DNA of 36,998 nt, taken from Treponema sp. Its GTDB lineage: Bacteria > Spirochaetota > Spirochaetia > Treponematales > Breznakiellaceae. Every line of letters starts with the position of its first letter. Position 1 is the first letter of the stretch. Position numbers and translations under genes: made by a program. The notes beneath the pieces are model-generated. The model ran no database searches and was not told where the DNA came from. It saw only the letters and a list, made by a program, of their open reading frames with translations. The stretch lies in NCBI GenBank assembly GCA_009788065.1, contig WQSF01000015.1:1-36998 (forward strand). Reading direction: 5' to 3'. Positions 22,706 to 31,313 of the stretch are shown here, in pieces.

Positions 22706-24199
22706 CTAAAAAGCGGTATTTTTTATTAATTCCATTAAATCCGCCTTGTCAATTCCCCAATTTCTGCCGAAATGAGCGTAAAGAGCATCAGAAAAAACCA
22801 GAAATTTTTTAAAAACCGGCTTGTCTCCAGGAAATAACAGATTCCTGTTAACAGTCTGTTCCCAAAAACGCGCAAAATTTTTAAGGCGAAGTAAATCGAA
22901 AGAGGAGATTGTAGAATTTTCCTCTATTTCGTAAGGCGGCAGCGGGTTAAAACGCATTTTCCAGGCTTCATTGTGGCGCGAAATCGGCGTTCCGGGGATT
23001 TGTTTTAATATACCGAGTTGAATTTCCGCGTGTTGGCTCCCGCCTGAGGTATCTATATTTTTGCCGCGTAACGCCAGCCAAAGTCTGTCGAAACCTTCGC
23101 CGAAAGATTCTATATCTTCACCGGGGAGCCCTGCGATTAAATCCGCGTGGATAATCGCGCTTGTCTTTTCAACCAGAAATTTTAGGTTCTCCAGTTCTTT
23201 TTCCGGGTTTGACGGGCGGTTTATCCGCGCCGAGACATCCAGGTTCAAGGTTTGAAACCCGATCTCCAGCCGCAGGGTACCGGGCGGGAAACGTGATAAC
23301 GCGTCTATCAATTCATCGGGGAAGATGGAGGGAACCATTTCGAAGTGGACGGTTGGTGTACAGTGACCGCGGATTAGCGCGGATTTGACGGATTTACACG
23401 GATAAGGAAGAGGAGGCGGCTGCTCTATTTTATTTAGGAAAAAATTTATTATTTTTAATGCTCTTTTTATGTTGGTATTAAAGGAGCGATCCAGGAATTT
23501 GAAAGTTTTTACGCCGCGCTGGATAAGTATGTCCATTTCGGAGAGGAACGGCTCCAGCGGGAATTCGCAGATTTTTTCGTCTATGGAGCTTAAACAAAAA
23601 TCGCATTTAAAAGGACAACCTCTTGACGATTCAACATATATTAATTTTTTAACGACATCCTCATCGCTGTAAAGATGATACGCGCTTTTAATTTCTTCTG
23701 CTCTGCTCCTTTGCTCATAAAGCTGCCGCGACAGCGGCTCAGCAAGAACTTCTTCCCGCAAAATATCTTCACATAACAAACGAAAAGCAATCTCTCCCTC
23801 ACCGCGAATAACATGATCCGCAAACTTAAAAATCTCAGCATCAGCCGGCAAATGCGAAACTTCAGGTCCGCCAAGCGCCACTACAGGTTTTGCGTTCCCG
23901 GCGCCAATCCATTCTTTTTCCAGCGCTTCGAGTAATTCAATCGTTGCAAGATGGTTCCAGATCGAGACGGATATTCCCAGTATTTTCGGGTTTGCGGCTA
24001 ACAGCGGTTCAACTTTTTCACATAACGGCTGGCGAAGATTAAATTCCATTATTTCGCAGTTTGGTTCAAGATCGCCCAGATTGGCTTTTAACAGACGCAG
24101 TGCAAGCGAAGGATGTATCCACTTGGCGTTAATTGTCGTAAGAACAATATTAATCTCTTTATGGCTAATCTCTTTATGTTTATATTTATTATCGATCAC
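22706..24199 (-). CDS. B12-binding-domain radical SAM protein
   Basis: 497 aa starting at GTG. The first ~150 residues resemble the cobalamin-binding fold of this superfamily (INIVLTTINAKWIHPSLALRLLKAN, ILGISVSIWN, VVALGGPEVSHLP), although the DxHxxG motif is not evident. The radical SAM motif SSRGCPFKCDFCLSS has Cys195, 199 and 202. GFQTLNLDVSARINRP and IHADLIAGLPGED are typical of Elp3-like radical SAM barrels. The C-terminal part fits DUF4080. The substrate is unknown. The GTG overlaps the stop of the preceding gene (GTGA), so it is translationally coupled. A 15-bp tandem duplication near the start encodes HKEISHKEI. Confidence 0.85.
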   Translation of the reverse strand: MIDNKYKHKEISHKEINIVLTTINAKWIHPSLALRLLKANLGDLEPNCEIMEFNLRQPLCEKVEPLLAANPKILGISVSIWNHLATIELLEALEKEWIGAGNAKPVVALGGPEVSHLPADAEIFKFADHVIRGEGEIAFRLLCEDILREEVLAEPLSRQLYEQRSRAEEIKSAYHLYSDEDVVKKLIYVESSRGCPFKCDFCLSSIDEKICEFPLEPFLSEMDILIQRGVKTFKFLDRSFNTNIKRALKIINFFLNKIEQPPPLPYPCKSVKSALIRGHCTPTVHFEMVPSIFPDELIDALSRFPPGTLRLEIGFQTLNLDVSARINRPSNPEKELENLKFLVEKTSAIIHADLIAGLPGEDIESFGEGFDRLWLALRGKNIDTSGGSQHAEIQLGILKQIPGTPISRHNEAWKMRFNPLPPYEIEENSTISSFDLLRLKNFARFWEQTVNRNLLFPGDKPVFKKFLVFSDALYAHFGRNWGIDKADLMELIKNTAF

Positions 24200-24810
24200 T
24201 TCGTGTCAAATAATCCGACAGTACCTGTCCGCCACTCTTCGCGGGCTTCCATTACCATGCGTTCAACTTCTTCCCAGTTATCCGCTCTCGGGCTTTCCAA
24301 ACTGCGGTTTGTAGAGTTGGTAAAAACAATAGTGTTGCATCCCTGTTTGCGCAGATTTATTACGTTTTCGGGAGTATCGTCAATATAAATATGAGCGCCG
24401 ACAGCTCCCTTGTCTTTCATAAAGCAGATGTCCCAATAAGGGATGTCGTAATTGTCCAGCCAGTCTACTGTTTGTTTGATTGTGGCTGAGTGCGAATATT
24501 TTAAAAAGAGACGGTGCGTGATTATACGGATTCGTATTCCCTGATTTGAAAGTTTTCTAAGTATCGCGGGAGCGTGAAGGATCGGTTCCATATCGCCAAA
24601 AATGTTGCGCTGGGTTACAGCATAACGGTGCAGTCTGTCGTAGCCGCCGAATTCGTCTATGCCCCATTCGTTAAAACCGTAAGATACTTCGGTGGTTAAT
24701 GATTCTACAGGTTTGTTCAACCATTCGGCGGCGATTTTTCTGATTGCGCCGTAAAAATCGCCGACAACGCCGTCAAGGTCTACGCCGAAAATAAAACTGC
24801 TGTTGTCCAT
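24196..24810 (-). CDS. HAD-superfamily 5'(3')-deoxyribonucleotidase-like protein (NT5C family)
   Basis: 204 aa. GVDLDGVVGDF provides the HAD nucleophile Asp11 and acid/base Asp13; IITHR is motif II and HIYIDDTPENV motif IV, with Lys in SNQGIR...CFMKDKG regions as the likely motif III. The arrangement resembles the 5'-nucleotidase, deoxy (cytosolic C) family. It would dephosphorylate a nucleotide or other small phosphoester in the cytoplasm. It starts after AAGGA, 2 bases downstream of the glgX stop, and its own stop overlaps the radical SAM start, so the three genes form one operon. The linkage with glycogen debranching is unexplained. Confidence 0.75.
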   Translation of the reverse strand: MDNSSFIFGVDLDGVVGDFYGAIRKIAAEWLNKPVESLTTEVSYGFNEWGIDEFGGYDRLHRYAVTQRNIFGDMEPILHAPAILRKLSNQGIRIRIITHRLFLKYSHSATIKQTVDWLDNYDIPYWDICFMKDKGAVGAHIYIDDTPENVINLRKQGCNTIVFTNSTNRSLESPRADNWEEVERMVMEAREEWRTGTVGLFDTK

Positions 24811-24812
24811 TT

Positions 24813-26966
24813 TTATCCTTCTTTGGAAATAAGTATTACAATACTGCGGGCTTTTACAGGATAAACACGCTGGGAATGTAAAGGTTCTTCCGTTCCCGGA
24901 AGCAAAATATCGTTAGGTGAATTAAGTCCGGTGTCTATGGCGCGAAACCATTTTTTCTTTGGCGGCGGATCGGCAAGAACAAAGCTCTTAAGATCGATAT
25001 AAGCGTTAAACATAATGTAAAAATCATTGTCATCGCGATCCGCCAGAGTATCGGCTTTACTGCCGAGAAGACGGAGAGCAAGATAGTAGCCGACTTCTCC
25101 CCAATTAACAACGTGAGCAGTTTCGTTAAACCAGCTTATATCCGGGATCGCCTTGTAAAATCCGCCTCTGCCTGTAAAAAATTCAGGGCGCATAAAACCG
25201 GGGTGACGAAGACGGAAAGCTATCATTTCTTTAACAAAGCGGTAAATATCCTTATTCTGTTCAAGTAACGACCAGTTATACCATGAAATCTCATTATCCT
25301 GACAATACGCGTTGTTATTACCGTTTTGGGTGCGGCCGAATTCGTCACCGCCAAGAATCATCGGAGTGCCGAGAGAAACCATCATTGTTGCGAAAAAGTT
25401 TTTTAACTGACGGTCGCGGATAGTTTTAATAACAGGATCATTGGTGCTGCCTTCTACGCCGTAATTGTAACTTAGATTGTTGTTGGAACCGTCGCTGTTA
25501 TTTTCTCCGTTTTCTTCGTTGTGTTTGCCGTTAAACGAAACCAAATCATTCATTGTGAAGCCGTCGTGGCTTGTAATAAAATTTATGGAATGGAATGGCT
25601 TGCGCCCGTCCCGAAGATATAGATCGGAACTGCCCGCAATGCGGGTTGCAAGGTGCCGGGTTTCTTTCGGATCACCCTTCCAGTAACTGCGAACATTGTC
25701 GCGGTATTTATCGTTCCACTCCGCCCAGCGTCCGCCGGGAAACCAGCCGACCTGATAAGCGCCGCCTGCATCCCACGCTTCCGCGATTATTTTTGTCGAA
25801 CTAAGCACAGGGTCTTCCGCGATTTGCTCAAGAGTCGGAGGATTCTCCATTATTCTTCCAGATTGATCGCGTCCGAGTATCGAACCTAAATCGAAACGGA
25901 ATCCGTCAACGTGCATTTCCATCACCCAATACCTAAGGCAGTCCATGATAAATGTGCGCACAACAGGATGATTGCAATTCACCGTGTTTCCGCAGCCGGA
26001 ATAATTTTGATAATATCGTTTGTTTTCGTTGAGTATGTAATAAATCGAATTATCAAGCCCGCGGAACGAGAAAGTAGGACCCATCTCATTGCCTTCGGCA
26101 GTGTGATTAAAAACAATGTCGAGAATTACTTCGATTCCCGCTTTGTGAAGTTCTCTTACCATCTCTTTAAATTCTTTTACCTGTCCGCCGGGAGTTTTAT
26201 CCGCCGCGTATGATCCCTTGGGCGCAAAAAACGCGGCTGTAGAATAACCCCAATAGTTGGTTAATTTAGCTCCGGTACGCGGATTAGTCCGCAGATTTTC
26301 GTTTTCGTTAAATTCCTGAACGGGTAAAAATTCAATACTTGTTATACCCAAATCTTTAAAGAAGGGAATTTTTTCGATTACGCCTCTGTAGGTTCCGGGA
26401 TGTTCAACCCCGGAATTCGGATTAGCGGTAAGCCCTTTTACATGCGCCTCATAAATTACGCTGAAACGCAGAGGATAATTTATCGGCGTATCGCCCTGCC
26501 AGTCAAAATCATTGTTGATTACGATGCAGCGAGGCTGATTGGAAACATCATCTTCGTATGAAAAAGATAAATCGCGTCCGGGTTTATTCGGATCGAAACC
26601 GGAGCAAATCGTATAATCCCAATCGCTTGCGTCTGTGATCGCTTTCGCGTACGGATCTAATAAAGTTTTATAGGGGTTAAATCGATGTCCTTTTTCCGGA
26701 AAGTAAGGTCCGTCTACGCGGAATAAATAACAGGTTCCCGCTTGAAGACCTTTTATAAAACAATGCCAAATATTTCCGGTTTTATGTTCTCTTTTATTGA
26801 GAGGGATTTCAATCCACGGACAGTCTTTGTCGGCAGACTCAAAAATAATAAGAGTGACGGCTGCGGCATTTCTTGAAAAGACAGAAAAATTAACGCCTTC
26901 ATGAGTTAAAGACGCTCCAAGAGGCAGCGCCTTCCCTGTCTCAGCCGCAAGATTGATTAGAGCCAT
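24813..26966 (-). CDS. glgX: Glycogen debranching enzyme (isoamylase type)
   Basis: 717 aa. An N-terminal CBM48 domain (about 15-110: PLGASLTHEGVNFSVFSRNA) precedes the GH13 barrel. Catalytic residues are in place: Asp359 in DGFRFDLGSIL (nucleophile), Glu396 in IIAEAWDAGG (acid/base) and Asp468 in FITSHDGF (stabiliser), with DIVFNHTAEG as the first conserved region. It hydrolyses alpha-1,6 branches of glycogen limit dextrin. No other glycogen gene is in the window. No Shine-Dalgarno precedes the ATG; TATAAT ends exactly six bases before it, so the message is probably leaderless. It heads an operon with a nucleotidase-like gene and a radical SAM gene. Confidence 0.93.
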   Translation of the reverse strand: MALINLAAETGKALPLGASLTHEGVNFSVFSRNAAAVTLIIFESADKDCPWIEIPLNKREHKTGNIWHCFIKGLQAGTCYLFRVDGPYFPEKGHRFNPYKTLLDPYAKAITDASDWDYTICSGFDPNKPGRDLSFSYEDDVSNQPRCIVINNDFDWQGDTPINYPLRFSVIYEAHVKGLTANPNSGVEHPGTYRGVIEKIPFFKDLGITSIEFLPVQEFNENENLRTNPRTGAKLTNYWGYSTAAFFAPKGSYAADKTPGGQVKEFKEMVRELHKAGIEVILDIVFNHTAEGNEMGPTFSFRGLDNSIYYILNENKRYYQNYSGCGNTVNCNHPVVRTFIMDCLRYWVMEMHVDGFRFDLGSILGRDQSGRIMENPPTLEQIAEDPVLSSTKIIAEAWDAGGAYQVGWFPGGRWAEWNDKYRDNVRSYWKGDPKETRHLATRIAGSSDLYLRDGRKPFHSINFITSHDGFTMNDLVSFNGKHNEENGENNSDGSNNNLSYNYGVEGSTNDPVIKTIRDRQLKNFFATMMVSLGTPMILGGDEFGRTQNGNNNAYCQDNEISWYNWSLLEQNKDIYRFVKEMIAFRLRHPGFMRPEFFTGRGGFYKAIPDISWFNETAHVVNWGEVGYYLALRLLGSKADTLADRDDNDFYIMFNAYIDLKSFVLADPPPKKKWFRAIDTGLNSPNDILLPGTEEPLHSQRVYPVKARSIVILISKEG

Positions 26967-26972
26967 AGCGCA

Positions 26973-27002
26973 ATTATAGCCTGAAAATTGGAAAAAAGAC
27001 AG
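26973..27002 (-). promoter_or_regulatory. Promoter of the leaderless glgX operon
   Basis: On the minus strand CTGTCT (27002-26997), an 18-base spacer and a consensus TATAAT (26978-26973) end six bases before the glgX ATG. Transcription is expected to begin on the start codon. It lies back to back with the plus-strand promoter at 27005-27033. Confidence 0.6.
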
Positions 27003-27004
27003 TA

Positions 27005-27033
27005 TTGATTTATCATCTTTACCGTGATAGAAT
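27005..27033 (+). promoter_or_regulatory. Extended -10 promoter of the 27067 lipoprotein
   Basis: TTGATT (27005-27010), a 17-base spacer and TAGAAT (27028-27033), preceded by TG one base upstream (TGATAGAAT), form a good extended promoter. Transcription would start near 27040, leaving a leader of about 27 bases with AAGGAG. Confidence 0.6.
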
Positions 27034-27066
27034 AAACCAGAAAATCAATTATTTAAGGAGAATCTT

Positions 27067-27783
27067 ATGAAGAAACTAGTATTAGTTATCGTGATTGCAG
27101 CGCTGGCTGCGTCGATTACACTGACATCTTGCGCAAGTTCAGGCGGCGGCGGCAGCGCAGAGCCGAAAGTAGACAAGTACGCTATGTTACCGCCTCCTCC
27201 GGGAACAGAAAGGGTTAGGTTAGCAAACGCGGCTCTTGCAATGTACAAATTTACGCTTCCTGCAGGACAGACATGGGGAAACTATAATAAAATAACAGCC
27301 GAGTATATGGTAGACGAAGACAATATTACAAAATCCTTGCGAAGCGGCGCTATCCGCATGTACGGAAATTACAAGGAAGAAGATTTTATACCTGACAGCG
27401 GCAACACAGTAGTAAGCCTTAGCACCGACGCTATGTTCGCGCACAAAATTATTTATCAGAAAAACACCAACTGGGCAGGTTTGGGCGCAGTCGCTAATGA
27501 ATGGTTTACCATTGAATACGACATTTCAGGCTCAAGCGGACACGCACAGTTCAAGAAAGAAAACATTCCTGCGGCAAACGCGGCAGGACCTTTCTATATC
27601 GCCTTGGGTTTAACAAGCCAGGATGAAGGAAGAGTTAACGCGATTAATCAGTTGATCAGAAATGTTACACTGCACCACAGAACAGACCCGACAAAGAATG
27701 TTGTAACGATGGACGGAGGTTTCCCCGGAGTTACATCCGCTTCATACATGATAGGAAACATACAGCGCCTTGGTCCGCAGTAA
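27067..27783 (+). CDS. Lipoprotein of unknown function
   Basis: 238 aa after AAGGAG. The signal peptide MKKLVLVIVIAALAASITL ends in LTSC with lipidated Cys22, followed by a flexible ASSGGGGSAEPK linker. The mature domain (about 50-235) is beta-rich and shows WGNYNKITAEYMVDE, GAIRMYGNYKEEDF, EWFTIEYDIS and NVTLHHRTDPTKNVVTMDGGF, a layout that loosely resembles carbohydrate-binding jelly rolls; this is only an impression. No catalytic motif is visible. It is monocistronic with its own promoter and terminator, often the mark of an abundant surface lipoprotein. Confidence 0.75.
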   Translation: MKKLVLVIVIAALAASITLTSCASSGGGGSAEPKVDKYAMLPPPPGTERVRLANAALAMYKFTLPAGQTWGNYNKITAEYMVDEDNITKSLRSGAIRMYGNYKEEDFIPDSGNTVVSLSTDAMFAHKIIYQKNTNWAGLGAVANEWFTIEYDISGSSGHAQFKKENIPAANAAGPFYIALGLTSQDEGRVNAINQLIRNVTLHHRTDPTKNVVTMDGGFPGVTSASYMIGNIQRLGPQ

Positions 27784-27803
27784 ATCGGTTAGTTTAAACT
27801 GAT

Positions 27804-27843
27804 AAAAAGGGGACATCACTAAAAGTGAATGTCCCTTTTTTTT
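27804..27843. terminator. Bidirectional terminator
   Basis: GGGACATCACT and AGTG-A-ATGTCCC pair as an 11-bp stem with one bulged A and loop AAA. Five A residues precede the stem and eight T residues follow, so it serves the lipoprotein on the plus strand and the hybrid-cluster gene ending at 27854 on the minus strand. Confidence 0.85.
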
Positions 27844-27853
27844 GCTTTAAAAA

Positions 27854-30031
27854 TTATTTCTTTAAAATCTTTTCAAGGTCTTTTTCCGGTGTAGTGATAA
27901 GATGGAGATCGAATTTATCGACAATCACCTTTAGTATCGCTTCTGAAAAAAACGCGGGAACACTCGGTCCTATGTAAATATTTTTAATGCCAAGCGAAAG
28001 AAGCGTTAATAAAATACAGACTGCTTTTTGCTCATACCATGACAGCACTAAAGTTAAAGGCAGATCGTTTACGCCGCAGTTAAACGCTTCGGCTAACGCA
28101 ATGGCGGCCTCAACAGCGCCATAAGAATCGTTGCACTGACCCATGTCCATAATTCTGGGGAACGTCCCGATAGAACCGGCGTCAAGATCGTTAAAACGGA
28201 ATTTTCCGCATGCCAGCGTGAGCGTTACAGTATCGGGCGGAGTCTGTTTTACAAAGTCGGTGTAGTAACTGTGCGAACTTTGCGCGCCGTCACAGCCGCC
28301 GACAAGAAAGAAGTGTTTAATCGCTCCGCTTTTTACAGCGTCGATAATTGCAGGCGCGTTATCCAAAACTGTTTTACGCCCGAAACCTGTTGTCATCGTC
28401 ATGCCGCCGTTCAATCCGGTAAATTGCATATCTTCGCTGAAACCGCCAAGCATTAAAGCGCGTTCAATTACAACAGAAAAATCTTTATAACCGTTTTGAT
28501 CTTCTTCGATATGAATTATTCCCGGGTATTGTACGATTGAGGTTGTATAAACCCTGTCGGCGTAACTTTCTTTCGGCGGCATAATGCAGTTTGTTGTAAA
28601 CAAAACCGGCGCCGGAAGATTTTTAAATTCATTCTGTTGATTCTGCCACGCGGTTCCAAAGTGCCCTTTTAAATGAGGATATTTTCTAAGTTCGGGATAA
28701 CCGTGCGCGGGCAGCATTTCGCTGTGAGTATATATGTTAACTCCTTTGCCGTCAGTCTGCTCAAGCAGCATTTTCAGATCGCGCAAATCGTGTCCTGTAA
28801 CAACAATAAACGGTCCTTTATCAACCAGTAATGAAACCCGTTTTGGTTCAGGATTTCCGTAAGCGCCGGTGTTTGCGGCATCAAGGATTTCCATGCATTT
28901 TAAATTTACACCGCCGAATTCCATTAAAAGCCCAAGCCATTCATTTGCGGTATGTTCCATTCCAAGCGCGGACATTCCTTTTACAAACCAGTTATCCACT
29001 TCCCTGTCCCGCTTGCCTAAAACTCTAGCGTGATGCGCATATGCCGCCATACCGCGCAGTCCAAACAAAAGCGTAGAACGCAGGGAGCGGATATTTTCAT
29101 CTCCGTTGAAGAGTTCTTCATGTTTTATTACTTCTATACCATCAAGTTTTTCCCTGTTTGCATTAACCCTTGCGGAAAATGCCGCTATCTTTTCTGTATC
29201 GAAATTTACATTTGTAATACACATGAACAATCCGTCTACAATTAAATCTATTAAATTAGGCGCGCTTGAATAATCCAGAAAATTTTCCTGAATTGCGACT
29301 GCAAGCGAAATTAATTCACATGTCAGAATATCCTGAGTAACAGCGGTTTCCGGTTTCTTGCCGCAAACACCCGCCATTGTACAGCCGCTGCCCTTCGCTG
29401 TCTGCTGACATTGATAACAAAACATCTGCCTGTATTTTGCGTCTCTGCGGTAATCACTGTATGATAAAGTTTTTCCGCCCGAAATAACTTCCGCACTTTG
29501 TATTTCTCCTCGGAACAGTGTATGCGTTCCGGCGTCAATCGCGTCGATAATCTTTCCTGAAAAAATGGCATTAACATATTTTGTCAGATGATAAACGCCG
29601 TTCTCGCTTCTTTTTGCGTCGGGAAACTCTTCAAATTTTGAGATATATCTTCCCGATTTCGCGCTGAATAACTTAAAAAGCTCTTTGGGCGCTTCATCTG
29701 TAAGAACCGAAATATTAAATTCATTAGAATTTATTACCATGTCATGCGTCATGTTAACCTTGTTGATTGAAAACGCAACTATGGGAGGTTCGTCAGTTAA
29801 TTGCATTAAAGCGTCGACAACACAGCCGTTGTCTTTGTTCCCTTCTTTTGAGGTAATAACATAAAGCCCGTAATTAATCTTTAGAAACGCCTCTTTAAAA
29901 TCATGGGATAAAACTTCGAATTTGTTTTTACCCACTCCGCAGATTGGACATACATAGTCTTCATGCAATTCGTTAAAGGGCAGCGCCCCGTCATAAACAT
30001 AACCGCAGATGATACATACATGTTTTCTCAT
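27854..30031 (-). CDS. hcp: Rubredoxin - flavin reductase - hybrid cluster protein fusion
   Basis: 725 aa, longer than ordinary Hcp (~540). Residues 1-40 are a rubredoxin (CIICG, CPICG; Cys6, 9, 28, 31). Residues 45-200 are an FMN-binding split-barrel flavin reductase ([53 protein letters not shown]). From 203 the full hybrid cluster protein follows, with the class I cluster motif Cys205-x2-Cys208-x8-Cys217-x5-Cys223 and later [19 protein letters not shown] and GGCDGAQ motifs. The first two domains together equal the high-molecular-weight rubredoxin that feeds NO reductase in some clostridia. The fusion would carry electrons from NAD(P)H through FMN and rubredoxin to the Hcp centre, reducing hydroxylamine or NO. 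Ribosome-binding site AGAGGAG. A Crp/Fnr regulator is divergent. Confidence 0.92.
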   Translation of the reverse strand: MRKHVCIICGYVYDGALPFNELHEDYVCPICGVGKNKFEVLSHDFKEAFLKINYGLYVITSKEGNKDNGCVVDALMQLTDEPPIVAFSINKVNMTHDMVINSNEFNISVLTDEAPKELFKLFSAKSGRYISKFEEFPDAKRSENGVYHLTKYVNAIFSGKIIDAIDAGTHTLFRGEIQSAEVISGGKTLSYSDYRRDAKYRQMFCYQCQQTAKGSGCTMAGVCGKKPETAVTQDILTCELISLAVAIQENFLDYSSAPNLIDLIVDGLFMCITNVNFDTEKIAAFSARVNANREKLDGIEVIKHEELFNGDENIRSLRSTLLFGLRGMAAYAHHARVLGKRDREVDNWFVKGMSALGMEHTANEWLGLLMEFGGVNLKCMEILDAANTGAYGNPEPKRVSLLVDKGPFIVVTGHDLRDLKMLLEQTDGKGVNIYTHSEMLPAHGYPELRKYPHLKGHFGTAWQNQQNEFKNLPAPVLFTTNCIMPPKESYADRVYTTSIVQYPGIIHIEEDQNGYKDFSVVIERALMLGGFSEDMQFTGLNGGMTMTTGFGRKTVLDNAPAIIDAVKSGAIKHFFLVGGCDGAQSSHSYYTDFVKQTPPDTVTLTLACGKFRFNDLDAGSIGTFPRIMDMGQCNDSYGAVEAAIALAEAFNCGVNDLPLTLVLSWYEQKAVCILLTLLSLGIKNIYIGPSVPAFFSEAILKVIVDKFDLHLITTPEKDLEKILKK

Positions 30032-30082
30032 AACAACACTCCTCTTAAAATACTTTGCAAATAAGTAAAATGCTTCATTGAT

Positions 30083-30100
30083 TTACACTGTTAAATGTAA
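30083..30100. promoter_or_regulatory. TTACA-N8-TGTAA inverted repeat upstream of the hcp fusion
   Basis: TTACA (30083-30087) and TGTAA (30096-30100) are 5-bp inverted copies around eight bases, 52 bases before the hcp-fusion start. The half-site spacing suits a Crp/Fnr dimer. It is a weaker candidate than the perfect palindrome at 30121-30134. Confidence 0.3.
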
Positions 30101-30120
30101 TAAATTAAAAATTATTTTCA

Positions 30121-30134
30121 GTGGTTTAAACCAC
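30121..30134. promoter_or_regulatory. Perfect palindrome GTGGTTTAAACCAC, candidate operator
   Basis: A 14-bp perfect palindrome lying 14 bases before the TTG start of the divergent Crp/Fnr gene and 89 bases before the hcp-fusion start. Its position suggests autoregulation of the regulator. The site differs from the E. coli CRP and FNR consensus sequences. Confidence 0.45.
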
Positions 30135-30148
30135 AAAAGAGAGAAAAT

Positions 30149-30805
30149 TTGAAAAATTATGAAAATTATTTAGATGTTCTTGAATCGACAGGTATATTTA
30201 AGAATATAGATAATTCGGAGCGCAGTATATTACTTGAATGTATGAATGCAAGAACAGAAAATATAAAAAAAGGACAAATTATTCTTCTTGCAGGAAATAA
30301 ACTCGAATCTTTTGGAATTGTACTTGCGGGATTATTTCATATAATACGGGAAAATTACGAAGGCAACCGCTCGTTGATAGCCGCAATGCCGCCCGGCGGT
30401 ATTTTCGCCGAAGCGTTGTGCTGCGCGGGAGTCACAATAAGTCCTGTTACGGTAATCGCAGCCGAAGATTCATGTTACATGAAACTTTATTTTCCGCGTT
30501 TTTTAAAAACATGTTCTAGTTCCTGTACATTCCACGTTAAATTAATAGAAAACATGACAAGCATAATCGCAAAAAAAAATCTGATGATGCAAAATAAAAT
30601 GGAAATTCTTGAATTAAAAACCATAAGGGAAAAAGTTATGCGCTACCTTGAGTCATTCAGTAAAATTAACATAACCCTGCCGTTTAACCGCGAAGAAATG
30701 GCGGACTTCCTTTGCGTCGAACGAACCGCGCTCTCGCATGAACTGATAAAAATGAAAAAAGACGGTTTAATTGATTATAAAAAGAATAAATTTGTAATGT
30801 TGTGA
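30149..30805 (+). CDS. Crp/Fnr-family regulator, HcpR-like
   Basis: 218 aa from TTG; the next in-frame Met is 30 residues in and would cut the domain. Residues 10-120 form the cNMP-type barrel (IKKGQIILLAGNKLESFGIVLAGLFHII), but the phosphate cassette PPGGIFAEALCCAG lacks the Arg needed for cAMP. The dimer helix is followed by a C-terminal HTH (FNREEMADFLCVERTALSHELIKMKKDGLIDY). Several cysteines (LLECMN, LCCAG, TCSSSC) might hold a cofactor, but the N-terminal FNR cluster motif is absent. Divergence from an hcp gene is the typical setting of HcpR, which induces hcp under NO or nitrite stress. Function by context is likely; the ligand is unknown. A weak AGAGAG is the only ribosome-binding site. 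Confidence 0.8.
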   Translation: MKNYENYLDVLESTGIFKNIDNSERSILLECMNARTENIKKGQIILLAGNKLESFGIVLAGLFHIIRENYEGNRSLIAAMPPGGIFAEALCCAGVTISPVTVIAAEDSCYMKLYFPRFLKTCSSSCTFHVKLIENMTSIIAKKNLMMQNKMEILELKTIREKVMRYLESFSKINITLPFNREEMADFLCVERTALSHELIKMKKDGLIDYKKNKFVML

Positions 30806-30843
30806 CGGTTTATGTAGAAGTGGAAAATTTTCTTTAAATAGTC

Positions 30844-30849
30844 TATAAT
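30844..30849 (+). promoter_or_regulatory. Consensus -10 box eight bases before the 30858 start
   Basis: TATAAT lies eight bases before the ATG and no Shine-Dalgarno intervenes. The -35 region (about TGGAAA at 30821-30826) is poor. The transcript would have a leader of 0-2 bases. Confidence 0.45.
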
Positions 30850-30857
30850 GTCTCAAT

Positions 30858-31172
30858 ATGGACTATAAATTGAACTGGTCATTACAAGACGGCAAACTTG
30901 ATTATTATACAGGCCGTATAATAATTTATGAAAACAAGGGGATAAAAAGCAACGGACCCTCGCTTGATCATGTAGATTTAATAGCGGCTTTTTCCAGAAG
31001 GAACGGAATCGACAGATCTTTAGTAATGAGCAAGGCATACAGATTCTATTGGAAACCCGAGACACTGGACGTAATAATTATCAGCCCTGTCAGAAAACTG
31101 GATGAAGAATGGGTTTTAAGCGACGTAGAAAATTTTGATAAAATAATCGATAATTTGTTTGAATCGATTTAA
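30858..31172 (+). CDS. Small conserved-looking protein of unknown function
   Basis: 104 aa, beginning MDYKLNWSLQDGKLDYYTGR and ending NFDKIIDNLFESI. There is no signal peptide or membrane segment, and it is predicted to be a mixed alpha/beta cytoplasmic protein with several aromatic residues (YRFYWKPETLDVIIISP). Upstream in-frame sequence is closed by TAA at 30846-30848, so the start is fixed close to the ATG. It has no ribosome-binding site but a TATAAT eight bases upstream, pointing to a near-leaderless message. It follows the HcpR-like gene by 52 bases on the same strand. I do not recognise a family. Confidence 0.6.
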   Translation: MDYKLNWSLQDGKLDYYTGRIIIYENKGIKSNGPSLDHVDLIAAFSRRNGIDRSLVMSKAYRFYWKPETLDVIIISPVRKLDEEWVLSDVENFDKIIDNLFESI

Positions 31173-31277
31173 ATACGTAAGATACGGAACCGACATTTTA
31201 ACTTAATCTTGATTTTTATAATTTTAGGTGAACTTGCATTTATAAATGTAAATATTTAAAAACGTCGATTAAAAACT

Positions 31278-31313
31278 AAAAAAATCCCCCGACCTTGCAA
31301 GAGCAAAATCGGG
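31278..31313 (-). terminator. Strong terminator of the candidate small RNA
   Basis: Minus-strand RNA CCCGAUUUUGC and GCAAGGUCGGG pair along 11 bp (two G-U pairs) with tetraloop UCUU, followed by GGA and seven U residues (31284-31278). No minus-strand protein gene ends close by; the nearest ends at 31601. Confidence 0.75.

Noticed and set aside
31229-31251. CATTTATAAATG palindrome in the gap after the 30858 gene
   Set aside because: It is short and fully AT-biased in an AT-rich gap, with no gene start nearby, so chance is a sufficient explanation.
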